64,000 bases of DNA from Serratia marcescens (GTDB taxonomy: Bacteria; Pseudomonadota; Gammaproteobacteria; Enterobacterales; Enterobacteriaceae): contig NZ_JARVZZ010000001.1 in the NCBI RefSeq assembly GCF_029846115.1, positions 1,984,001-2,048,000 of the forward strand, read 5' to 3'. The notes beneath the pieces were generated by a model that saw nothing but the letters and a program-made list of their open reading frames with translations, did no database searches and was not told the origin of the DNA. Positions 41,700 to 48,099 of the stretch are shown one piece after another (the first letter of the stretch is position 1; every line of letters starts with the position of its first letter). The translations under genes and the position numbers were made by a program.

Positions 41700-41930
41700 A
41701 AAATTGTTACCTTTCTAATAATCATTTTGCGCAGTGTGCGGAATATCACGGCGCGGCGTCAACATTTTGCGTTAAGGGGCCGATGAGAATGCTCTTAATC
41801 CTGGGCGCCTTGGCCTGTTTAAGTGATTAATAGGCGGGGCAAAGTGGATTTATCAGTGTTTTGTGCTAGGTTTAATAGGTGAGGTGGTGAAAGCCACCAA
41901 CATGTTGATAATAAAAAAGGAGACCGATCC

Positions 41931-42422
41931 ATGAAACTCTGGCAAATCGTAGGCGGTGCCGCGGCACTGACGATCACGCTGGCAGGATGCGCGCAAAAGA
42001 GTGCTGATGTGCCTACACAGGCGGCCGGTAACCCGGCGGCTGCGCAAACGCAGATTCAGGGCCCGGCGGTGACAGGTTCGGTTAATATACGTCAGCGCAT
42101 TGCGCTGCCGCCGGACGCCGTGCTGACGGTCACCCTCTCTGACGCCTCGCTGGCGGATGCGCCGTCCAAAGTGATTGCACAGCGCGCGGTACGCACTGAA
42201 GGGCAACAGGCGCCGTTCAACTTTACGCTGCCGTATAACCCGTCCGACATCCAACCGAATGCGCGTATCATTCTGAGCGCGGCGGTGACGGTCAACGGGC
42301 GACTGATGTTTATTACCGACACCATCCAGGAAGTGGTTAACCGCAACGGCACCCGTGCCGATCTGCTGCTGGTTCCGGTTCAGGGTGTGCCGATTCAGGC
42401 TGCGCCAACCGCCATGCAGTAA
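41931..42422 (+). CDS. ybaY: YbaY family lipoprotein
   Basis: 163 residues (190 in E. coli, which has a longer linker). Signal peptide with lipobox LAGC (C20), then an Ala/Gln/Pro-rich linker and a beta-rich YbaY domain (from about residue 48, GSVNIRQRIALPPDAVLTV, of type III secretion-lipoprotein/META-like chaperone fold). Envelope protein of unknown role, probably outer-membrane. AAGGAGA lies 9-15 nt before the ATG. Confidence 0.9.
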   Translation: MKLWQIVGGAAALTITLAGCAQKSADVPTQAAGNPAAAQTQIQGPAVTGSVNIRQRIALPPDAVLTVTLSDASLADAPSKVIAQRAVRTEGQQAPFNFTLPYNPSDIQPNARIILSAAVTVNGRLMFITDTIQEVVNRNGTRADLLLVPVQGVPIQAAPTAMQ

Positions 42423-42450
42423 TCTTACTGCGGTACAGCAAGATGAAATC

Positions 42451-42489
42451 AACAGCCTTTGCGCTTCGGCCAAAGGCTGTTTTGTTTTA
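42451..42489. terminator. Convergent terminator ybaY / atl
   Basis: 11-bp stem AACAGCCTTTG / CAAAGGCTGTT around CGCTTCGGC, then TTGTTTT. Confidence 0.85.
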
Positions 42490-42801
42490 CCAGCGCCAGC
42501 CGTAGCGATCGAAATCGACCGTGCTGTGCGGGCCGAAAATAATCCCCTCCGCCAGCAATGCCTGCCGTTGCCGTTGAAAATCCTCCCCCTGCTGCGATAT
42601 CTGTCCGTGGCGGTTGATCACCCGGTGCCAGGGCAGCGTGCTGCCTTCCGGCAAACGCCGCAGCACGCCGCCGACCTGACGCGCGGCGCGCGGCGAGCCG
42701 GCCAGCCGGGCGACTTCGCCGTAGGTGGTGACTTTGCCGTAAGGAATGGCGGCCACGACGTGGAATACCCGCTGGCTGAAAGAGGCGTCTTCTGGTTGCA
42801 T
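42487..42801 (-). CDS. atl: Alkyltransferase-like protein (Atl, YbaZ)
   Basis: 104 residues. It resembles the C-terminal DNA-binding domain of O6-alkylguanine-DNA alkyltransferase, but the reactive cysteine of the PCHR motif is replaced by Trp (LPWHRVINRHG). Atl proteins bind O6-alkylguanine and hand it to nucleotide-excision repair instead of removing the alkyl group. YGKVTTYGEVARLAGSP carries the helix-turn-helix and finger residues. It lies beside the 4.5S RNA gene, as in E. coli. Confidence 0.93.
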   Translation of the reverse strand: MQPEDASFSQRVFHVVAAIPYGKVTTYGEVARLAGSPRAARQVGGVLRRLPEGSTLPWHRVINRHGQISQQGEDFQRQRQALLAEGIIFGPHSTVDFDRYGWRW

Positions 42802-42949
42802 ATTGCTGTTCCTGCGCGAGTCAAAACCCAGGCGGAGAGTGTGCCACAGCGCAGGTGGGTAAGAAAACAGCGGTTGGTCCCGGTTGGCTTGCTATTTGAT
42901 AGGGTATCGCCGATAATGCCCACCGCTTCGGAGTACAGAAGCCGTCAAT

Positions 42950-43063
42950 GGGGGCCCTGTTGGTTCTCCCGCAACACTAACTTGTGAACTCGGTCAGGTC
43001 CGGAAGGAAGCAGCCGCAGCAGGTGACGTGTGTGCCGGGATGTAGCTGGCAGGGTCCCCACCC
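42950..43063 (+). ncRNA. ffs: 4.5S RNA of the signal recognition particle
   Basis: 114 nt, the same length as E. coli 4.5S RNA. It begins GGGGGCCCTGTTGG and ends GCAGGGTCCCCACCC, which pair as the long helix. The Ffh-binding core is intact: GGTCAGGTCCGGAAGGAAGC with the GGAA tetraloop, and GGTGACG on the other side. With Ffh it targets membrane proteins to SecYEG. Confidence 0.96.
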
Positions 43064-43064
43064 A

Positions 43065-43090
43065 TTTGGGCTTCGCCAATCCGCGTTTTT
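43065..43090 (+). terminator. Possible ffs terminator
   Basis: A short TTGG/CCAA hairpin around GCTTCG followed by TCCGCGTTTTTG, directly after the 4.5S RNA. Weak stem. Confidence 0.4.
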
Positions 43091-43385
43091 GTTACCTCTC
43101 TTCCACGTATCTATTATCCATTTCTGCCATCAGGCAGAGCGACACGCATTTCATTTCTTCCCGCCCTCAATTCTTTTGGATAATGAATTAGCGGTTCTGG
43201 GGAGCGGGCATAGTGAGGTGGGCGATGAGGTAACCTGCCTCGATTAAAAAAGAAAATTGTTTCCGGGCAATATTATTTTCGAAAGAGGGAGCGTAAATGA
43301 AGTTTTACTGTCAATAGGAAAAGTACGCATTCAACGTGGCCATTGAAGCCGATAAAAGCATCGGCTCAACGCGTCGGGGGGCTGA
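43091..43385. other. Non-coding interval between ffs and hha
   Basis: No gene-sized ORF. It holds a hairpin AGCCGAT / ATCGGCT (43347-43366), 20 nt past the hha stop on the minus strand, which may end hha transcription although no T run follows. A six-codon ORF with a good ribosome site (43297-43317) is also present and is probably chance. Confidence 0.4.
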
Positions 43386-43589
43386 TTATCTGACATATTT
43401 CCAAACGGAGGTGGGGATTTTGTCATACAGTTTGTTCATGGTGAGCTCGGCCAGACGGTGATCGGCCGCTGAGTAAAACAGCTCCAGTTCATCATCGGAC
43501 AGCTCGTACTTATTTTTCTCAATAACACGTTCGAGAGTATCAATCGTGGTGCATTTACGTAAACGCATCAGATAGTCGGTTTTAGTCAT
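43386..43589 (-). CDS. hha: Haemolysin expression modulator Hha/YmoA
   Basis: 67 residues, matching Yersinia YmoA in length and near-identical to E. coli Hha from [10 protein letters not shown] onward. Hha binds H-NS or StpA N-terminal domains and sharpens silencing of AT-rich acquired genes; it has also been called the toxin of the tomB-hha pair. The conserved [16 protein letters not shown] and [19 protein letters not shown] are present. It follows tomB by 49 nt on the same strand. Confidence 0.96.
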   Translation of the reverse strand: MTKTDYLMRLRKCTTIDTLERVIEKNKYELSDDELELFYSAADHRLAELTMNKLYDKIPTSVWKYVR

Positions 43590-43638
43590 GGTGGCCTTTA
43601 GTTTAATAACCGTAAAATAGCTCGGGAATAATTATCCC

Positions 43639-44007
43639 CTAAGTTTTCATTGTCGTACAGATGTCCTCTCCTGAGAACATTCTGAATAATCTCGCCTTGG
43701 TTTTTTGCCAGCGGCGCAGGTCGGAATCATTGATACCGTAGCTGCTGAACAGCGTATAGGTATCGTCGAGATATTCTTCGACTAACTCCGACAGGTCAGA
43801 TTCGTCCATGTATTTAATTTTATAGCTCATCACAAACGAAGCGATATGTTCGATCAACTCATTAAGCTGCAGGTTGACGGAGGACGTCGGATCGTTGACC
43901 CACCCATGATGGCTGTCTCCCAGGGTAGCGATACCTTCATCATACAAATTTTCGCACAAGAATTTGAGCTGAGCAATGTCGTGTCGCTTAGGCGAATACT
44001 CATCCAT
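43639..44007 (-). CDS. tomB: Hha toxicity attenuator TomB
   Basis: 122 residues (124 in E. coli, YbaJ). Identified by MDEYSPKRHDIAQLKFLCE, HGWVNDPTSSVNLQLNELIEHIA and EEYLDDTYTLFSSYGI. TomB counteracts Hha, by oxidising its cysteine in an oxygen-dependent way according to work on E. coli and Yersinia. GGAGGGGATGAT precedes the ATG. In E. coli tomB-hha sit next to acrB; here they are next to ffs, with the zinc island inserted between them and acrB. Confidence 0.95.
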   Translation of the reverse strand: MDEYSPKRHDIAQLKFLCENLYDEGIATLGDSHHGWVNDPTSSVNLQLNELIEHIASFVMSYKIKYMDESDLSELVEEYLDDTYTLFSSYGINDSDLRRWQKTKARLFRMFSGEDICTTMKT

Positions 44008-44165
44008 ATCATCCCCTCCGTAAGTCTTAATTGCGGTGTGATAACACTATGTGAGTAAGCTGATTTACATCATGAACGGAGGCAGCTTAACGGTGGTTAA
44101 ATAAACTTCCCGTAAAATGAATATAAATCATTTTTTCGCGTTTGGCCTGTAGTTATTACGTAAAC

Positions 44166-44519
44166 TTACAATTCATCCGCAGTTGATGGGCGTGAGTTAT
44201 CAATGATGTCGAAGATTAAACCCCGCGCCGTCACTCGAAACCGGACGCTGTCGTTGATGATATCTTCGCTGTTGATATCCAGGCAGGCATTAAAAATGCC
44301 CCACTTATAGCGATAACTCATTGAATAATCGCCGTCACCTTGTTGCACTATATCAAGTATTTCTAATGAATCCTCGACATAGCGTGCGCTTTCAGAATAA
44401 AAACTGAGTCCGCTGGTCAGCGCTGGCACTAACTCCGCTATATTGTCATTAATCACTTTCTTTAATTCTTTAACAGAAAGTGCGTTGACTTCCAGGTTAC
44501 AGGCAAGGGTAACAAGCAT
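44166..44519 (-). CDS. Unrecognised 117-residue protein
   Basis: I do not recognise this protein. It has 117 residues, is acidic, has no signal peptide or clear TM segment, and starts MLVTLACNLEVNALS and ends DNSRPSTADEL. The middle is rich in aromatic residues (DYSMSYRYKWGIFN). Codon use is much more A/T-rich than in the flanking genes, like tomB and hha, suggesting acquired DNA. The ribosome-binding site is weak (GAG about 7 nt before the ATG). It lies 158 nt upstream of tomB on the same strand. It might be an immunity or antitoxin-like protein, but nothing seen proves this. Confidence 0.55.
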   Translation of the reverse strand: MLVTLACNLEVNALSVKELKKVINDNIAELVPALTSGLSFYSESARYVEDSLEILDIVQQGDGDYSMSYRYKWGIFNACLDINSEDIINDSVRFRVTARGLIFDIIDNSRPSTADEL

Positions 44520-44750
44520 TAATCTCGGCCAACAACAATGTTATCTACTTATCTTACTCCTTTTCCGGCCTCGTCGGTAAATTTTTCGATTTACCGCTGT
44601 TCTTTACCTTACGCCAACATTCCAACCGAACGGAAATATCCCTGGGTTTGGTAAGGGAGGGTTATGGGGGGAAGATCCGCTGCGCGAGGGACTGTTACGT
44701 TCCGTTGCATTATTGTCGCGCCATAGCTTGAGATACGGTAGTTGTTGTGA

Positions 44751-44765
44751 TGTTATATTATAACT
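44751..44765. promoter_or_regulatory. Zur-type box before the metal ABC operon
   Basis: TGTTATA-T-TATAACT: GTTATA and TATAAC are perfectly inverted around one base, as in the enterobacterial Zur consensus (TGTTATANTATAACA, 14 of 15 here). It lies 164 nt before the ATPase ATG and 15 nt before the first possible start of the small upstream ORF. Confidence 0.8.
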
Positions 44766-44779
44766 ATTAACTCACCATT

Positions 44780-44932
44780 TTGGCCACGACATTGACCCCC
44801 ACTTCGCAACATGACGCCGCGCCGTCACTGAATTCGTTGTTCACCACCTCCGCTGCCGCGCGTTGCGCAGGTGCCGTTATGCTGCTGGCCCTGCTGTGGC
44901 TCGGCATCTTCTGGGCGGTGTCACTGCCATGA
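44780..44932 (+). CDS. Possible small membrane ORF leading the zinc ABC operon
   Basis: A 50-codon frame opens at TTG 44780 (other starts: TTG 44792, ATG 44879) and ends TGA 44930-44932, overlapping the ATPase ATG in the coupling form ATGA. The N-terminal part is polar (TPTSQHDAAPS); the C-terminal 20 residues are hydrophobic with three Trp/Phe (LLALLWLGIFWAVSLP), like a TM helix. Only the ATG at 44879 has a ribosome site (AGGTG), giving a 17-residue peptide. It could be a small transporter accessory protein or only a coupling leader. I do not recognise a family. Confidence 0.4.
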   Translation: MATTLTPTSQHDAAPSLNSLFTTSAAARCAGAVMLLALLWLGIFWAVSLP

Positions 44933-45642
44933 TTACCTTGCGTCAGCTGGCGATAGGCTATGGGACCAAGCCACTTTTCCCGCCGCTGAGCGGGCAGTTT
45001 ACCGCCGGATCGTTAACCGCTGTGGTGGGCGTCAACGGGGCAGGTAAGTCGACGCTGTTGAAAACCTTCGCCGGATTGTTGCCGCCGTTGGGGGGCTGCC
45101 TGAGTTTTAGCGGCGGAAAGCCACCGCGCAGAGCTTATTTGCCGCAGCAGGCGGAGCTGGATCGGCAGTTCCCCATCGCGGTGAGCGATCTGGTGGCGAT
45201 GGGCTGTTGGCCACAAAGCGGCATGTTCGGCGGCATGAACAAGCGTGCGGCGAGCCAGGTCAATGAGGCGCTGGCGAACGTTGGCATGAGCGCGCTGGCG
45301 CGTAGCCCGGTGGGCGAACTGTCCGGCGGCCAGCTGCAGCGGGTGTTGTTTGCGCGCCTGCTGGTCCAACAGGCGCCGCTGATTTTGCTGGATGAGCCTT
45401 TTACCGGCATCGACAGCGCCACCACGCAGATTTTGCTGCAGGCGATCGCGCAACTGCACCGGCAGGGGAGAACGGTGATCGCCGTGCTGCACGATATGTC
45501 GATGGTTGCCGAGCATTTTCCACAGGCGCTGTTGCTGACGCCGCAGGCTTGCGATTGGGGCGCGGCCGAGCGGGTGCTGGAACAGGTGCCGAGGTATCGT
45601 GCCGCCGAACGGCAGCCGGATCTGCGGGCGGTGGCGCCATGA
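44929..45642 (+). CDS. Zinc/metal ABC transporter ATPase
   Basis: 237 residues from ATG 44929 (MITLRQLAIGYG). Walker A VGVNGAGKST, Q-loop YLPQQAELD, signature LSGGQLQR, Walker B LILLDEPFTGID, H-loop AVLHDMSMV. It belongs to the ABC ATPases of the cluster A-I metal importers (ZnuC, TroB, MntB, AztA type). The stop overlaps the permease start (ATGA). The Zur-type box upstream argues for zinc. It is distinct from the standard znuC, which normally lies beside znuB, divergent from znuA. Confidence 0.9.
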   Translation: MITLRQLAIGYGTKPLFPPLSGQFTAGSLTAVVGVNGAGKSTLLKTFAGLLPPLGGCLSFSGGKPPRRAYLPQQAELDRQFPIAVSDLVAMGCWPQSGMFGGMNKRAASQVNEALANVGMSALARSPVGELSGGQLQRVLFARLLVQQAPLILLDEPFTGIDSATTQILLQAIAQLHRQGRTVIAVLHDMSMVAEHFPQALLLTPQACDWGAAERVLEQVPRYRAAERQPDLRAVAP

Positions 45643-46496
45643 TGCTGTGGCATGGGCTTATCGATCCTTTTCTCTCTTTCGGTTTTATGCGCCGCGCGCT
45701 CATGGCGTGCCTGGCATTGTCGCTCAGCGCTGCCCCGCTGGGCGTGTTTCTGTTGTTGCGCCGCATGAGCCTGGTGGGGGATGCGTTATCCCACGCGGTG
45801 TTGCCGGGCGCGGCGATCGGCTATCTGATCTCCGGCATGTCGCTGGTGGCGATGGGCGTGGGCGGCTTTATCGCCGGACTGGCGGTGGCGATGCTGTCCG
45901 GCCTGGTGAGCCGCCGCACGCCGCTGAAAGAGGATGCCAGCTTCGCCGGGTTCTACCTGGGCTCACTGGCGCTGGGGGTCACGCTGGTCTCGCTGCGTGG
46001 CTCCAGCGTAGATCTGCTGCACGTGCTGTTCGGTTCGATCCTGGCGGTGGATGCCCAGGCGATGCTGATGGTCGGTGCGATCGCCTCGGTTTCGCTGCTG
46101 GCGCTGGCGGCGCTGTACCGCGCGTTAGTGATCGAATCCTTCGACGTGACTTTTCTGCGCGTCAACGCCCCGCGCCGGTTGGCGCTGATCCACGGCCTGT
46201 TTCTGTCGCTGGTGGTGGTCAATCTGGTGGCGGGATTCCAGATCCTTGGCACCCTGATGTCGGTGGGGCTGATGATGCTGCCCGCCGCCAGTGCGCGCTT
46301 CTGGGCGCGCAATCTGCCGCAGACGCTGGCGGTGGCGATGGGCATCGGCGCGCTTTCCAGCCTGATTGGGCTGGTGTGGTCCTATTATGCGTCGCTGCCT
46401 GCCGGCCCGGCGATCGTGCTCAGCGCCAGCGTCATCTTTTTCGTCTCGATCCTGTTTGGAACGCGCGGAGGCATTTGCGCCTTCGCGCGCCGTTGA
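45639..46496 (+). CDS. Zinc/metal ABC transporter permease
   Basis: 285 residues from ATG 45639 (MMLWHGLIDPFLSFGFMRRAL). Polytopic ABC-3 family permease with about 8-9 helices, recognised by RMSLVGDALSHAVLPGAAIGYL near residue 45 and GTLMSVGLMMLPAASARF near 220. It overlaps the ATPase stop by 4 nt. Conserved acidic and His residues in GDALSHAVL are typical of zinc/manganese permeases. Confidence 0.92.
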   Translation: MMLWHGLIDPFLSFGFMRRALMACLALSLSAAPLGVFLLLRRMSLVGDALSHAVLPGAAIGYLISGMSLVAMGVGGFIAGLAVAMLSGLVSRRTPLKEDASFAGFYLGSLALGVTLVSLRGSSVDLLHVLFGSILAVDAQAMLMVGAIASVSLLALAALYRALVIESFDVTFLRVNAPRRLALIHGLFLSLVVVNLVAGFQILGTLMSVGLMMLPAASARFWARNLPQTLAVAMGIGALSSLIGLVWSYYASLPAGPAIVLSASVIFFVSILFGTRGGICAFARR

Positions 46497-46521
46497 GAAG
46501 TGCCATTTGCAAGGAGAAAGT

Positions 46522-47400
46522 ATGAAACGTTTACCTATATCGCTGGCGGTTGCTGCTCTGCTGGCCAGCCCATGGGCGATGGCGAAGACCGTCGACGCCG
46601 TCGCCAGCTTTTCCATTCTGGGCGATATCGTCAAACAGGTGGGTGGCGATCACGTCAAGGTCAGCACGCTGGTGGGGCCGGATGGCGATCCGCACAGTTT
46701 CGAACCTTCGCCGCAGGACGGCAAGAAGCTGGCTCAGGCTGATGTGGTGTTCGTCAGCGGCCTGGGGCTGGAAGGGTGGATCGATCGCCTGGTCAGCGCT
46801 TCGGGTTATAAAGGGCAGGTAATCACCGCTTCACAGGGGATCAGCACCCGCCAGATGGAGGAGGACGGCAAACCGATTACCGATCCCCATGCCTGGAACA
46901 GCATGAAAAACGGCGTGCAGTACGCCACCAACGTGATGAACGCCCTGATTGCCGCCGACCCCGAGGATGCCAACTATTTTCGCCAGCGCGGAGCCGAATA
47001 CATTCAGCAGTTGCAAAAGCTGGACCTGTGGGCCAAAACCCAGTTCGCCGCAGTGCCGCCACAGAAACGTAAGGTGCTGACCAGCCATGACGCTTTTGGC
47101 TACTTTGGGCAAGAGTATGGCGTCACCTTCCTTGCCCCGGTCGGATTTTCCACCGAGGCCGAAGCCAGCGCCAGCGACGTGGCGGGCCTGATCAAGCAGA
47201 TCAAACAGGAAAAGGTTAACGCTTACTTTATCGAAAATCAGACCGATCCGCGGCTGGTGAAACAGATTGCCGCCGCCACCGGCGCCAAGGCGGGCGGCGA
47301 GCTGTACCCTGAAGCGCTCTCCCGCGCGGGCGGCCCGGCGGCCACCTATGAGCAGGCGTTCAAGCACAATGTCGACGCGCTGCTGAGCAGCATGAAGTAA
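46522..47400 (+). CDS. Zinc-binding periplasmic substrate-binding protein
   Basis: 292 residues from ATG 46522 (AAGGAGAAAG upstream). Signal peptide ending SPWAMAKT (cleavage about residue 21). Cluster A-I fold with probable metal ligands H58 (GDPHSFEPSP), H123 (DPHAWNS), H189 (TSHDAFGYF) and D242 (ENQTDPR). His rather than Glu at the third position favours zinc over manganese. The His-rich loop of ZnuA is absent, so it resembles AztC/TroA-like proteins more. It completes the importer with the two genes upstream, after a 25-nt gap. Confidence 0.92.
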   Translation: MKRLPISLAVAALLASPWAMAKTVDAVASFSILGDIVKQVGGDHVKVSTLVGPDGDPHSFEPSPQDGKKLAQADVVFVSGLGLEGWIDRLVSASGYKGQVITASQGISTRQMEEDGKPITDPHAWNSMKNGVQYATNVMNALIAADPEDANYFRQRGAEYIQQLQKLDLWAKTQFAAVPPQKRKVLTSHDAFGYFGQEYGVTFLAPVGFSTEAEASASDVAGLIKQIKQEKVNAYFIENQTDPRLVKQIAAATGAKAGGELYPEALSRAGGPAATYEQAFKHNVDALLSSMK

Positions 47401-47406
47401 TCTCTG

Positions 47407-47426
47407 CCCCCGCCTGCCGGCGGGGG
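47407..47426 (+). terminator. Hairpin after the zinc ABC operon
   Basis: 8-bp stem CCCCCGCC / GGCGGGGG with a TGCC loop, 6 nt past the stop. No T run follows. Confidence 0.5.
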
Positions 47427-47452
47427 ACGGCTTGCAGGCACTTTCTCGCCAT

Positions 47453-47484
47453 AAAAAAAGCCCCGTTGAGCAGCAACGGGGCTT
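47453..47484 (-). terminator. rpmE2-rpmJ2 terminator
   Basis: On the minus strand an 11-bp stem AAGCCCCGTTG / CAACGGGGCTT with a 5-nt loop is followed by five more Ts. It lies 22 nt past the rpmJ2 stop. Confidence 0.9.
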
Positions 47485-47506
47485 GGCGACAGATGACACT
47501 GGGGAG

Positions 47507-47647
47507 TTAACGCTTTTTCTTACGTCCCTGTACCGCTTTGAATCGCGGATTGCTTTTACAGATCACATAGATGCGGCCACGACGACGCACGACTTTGCAA
47601 TCCGGGTGGCGATTTTTCGCCGAACGCAATGAACTCAATACCTGCAT
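47507..47647 (-). CDS. rpmJ2: Ribosomal protein L36 type B (YkgO)
   Basis: 46 residues (46 in E. coli YkgO), translated by hand: starts [17 protein letters not shown] and ends [11 protein letters not shown]. It is the paralogue of L36 that lacks the full zinc-ribbon ligand set, so it can replace zinc-binding L36 when zinc is scarce. It lies 12 nt after rpmE2 in the same unit, downstream of a perfect Zur-type box. Confidence 0.93.
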   Translation of the reverse strand: MQVLSSLRSAKNRHPDCKVVRRRGRIYVICKSNPRFKAVQGRKKKR

Positions 47648-47659
47648 GGGATTTCCTTG

Positions 47660-47914
47660 TTACTTATTGCCGATAAAGCGGCCAAAGCGCTGCTGGAAGC
47701 GCGCCGTGCTGCCTTCTTTGGAATAGTCTTTCTGCTTGCCGGTGTAATACGGATGCGAAGCGGAAGAGACGTCAAGGGTGACATACGGCCAGCTTTCGCC
47801 GTCCAGTTCGATGGTGCGATCGGTTTTGATGGTCGATCCCACTTTGAAGTAGGCGTTGGCGCTGACGTCGTGGAACACCACGGTGCGGTAATCGGGATGG
47901 ATGCCGGGTTTCAT
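47660..47914 (-). CDS. rpmE2: Ribosomal protein L31 type B (YkgM)
   Basis: 84 residues from ATG 47914 ([16 protein letters not shown]), near the 87 of E. coli YkgM; the frame extends upstream through the Zur box and is not translated there. The zinc-binding cysteines of ordinary L31 are absent. Under zinc limitation this form replaces zinc-bearing L31 and frees zinc. GAGAG lies 9-13 nt upstream. It is co-transcribed with rpmJ2. Confidence 0.96.
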   Translation of the reverse strand: MKPGIHPDYRTVVFHDVSANAYFKVGSTIKTDRTIELDGESWPYVTLDVSSASHPYYTGKQKDYSKEGSTARFQQRFGRFIGNK

Positions 47915-47932
47915 AATGGCTCTCTCATGTAA

Positions 47933-47947
47933 TGTTATACTATAACA
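47933..47947. promoter_or_regulatory. Zur box of rpmE2-rpmJ2
   Basis: TGTTATA-C-TATAACA, a perfect 7+1+7 palindrome identical to the core Zur consensus, 18 nt before the rpmE2 start and overlapping the start site expected from the promoter at 47951-47979. Confidence 0.9.
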
Positions 47948-47950
47948 GTA

Positions 47951-47979
47951 ATTATGCGCCGACCTGGCATCGCGATCAA
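47951..47979 (-). promoter_or_regulatory. Candidate rpmE2 promoter
   Basis: On the minus strand TTGATC (-35) and CATAAT (-10) are 17 nt apart. Transcription would begin inside the Zur box, so bound Zur would block it. Confidence 0.65.
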
Positions 47980-48042
47980 GCGCAAATTGCACACAAGAGT
48001 GAATTAATGAGAACGGTTTGCATTAAGCAGCTGAAGCAAAAG

Positions 48043-48066
48043 AAAAAGGCCGCATGCGCGGCCTTT
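48043..48066 (-). terminator. acrB terminator
   Basis: On the minus strand AAAGGCCGC / GCGGCCTTT with a GCAT loop runs into TTCTTTTGC, 33 nt past the acrB stop. Confidence 0.82.
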
Positions 48067-48099
48067 CGATTATCGGGTGGAGCTCATATCACTGAGCGA

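Noticed and set aside
43297..43317. Six-codon ORF with a strong AGAGGGAG site between ffs and hha
   Set aside because: Too short to judge, with no downstream gene on the plus strand to regulate. Probably chance in an AT-rich stretch.
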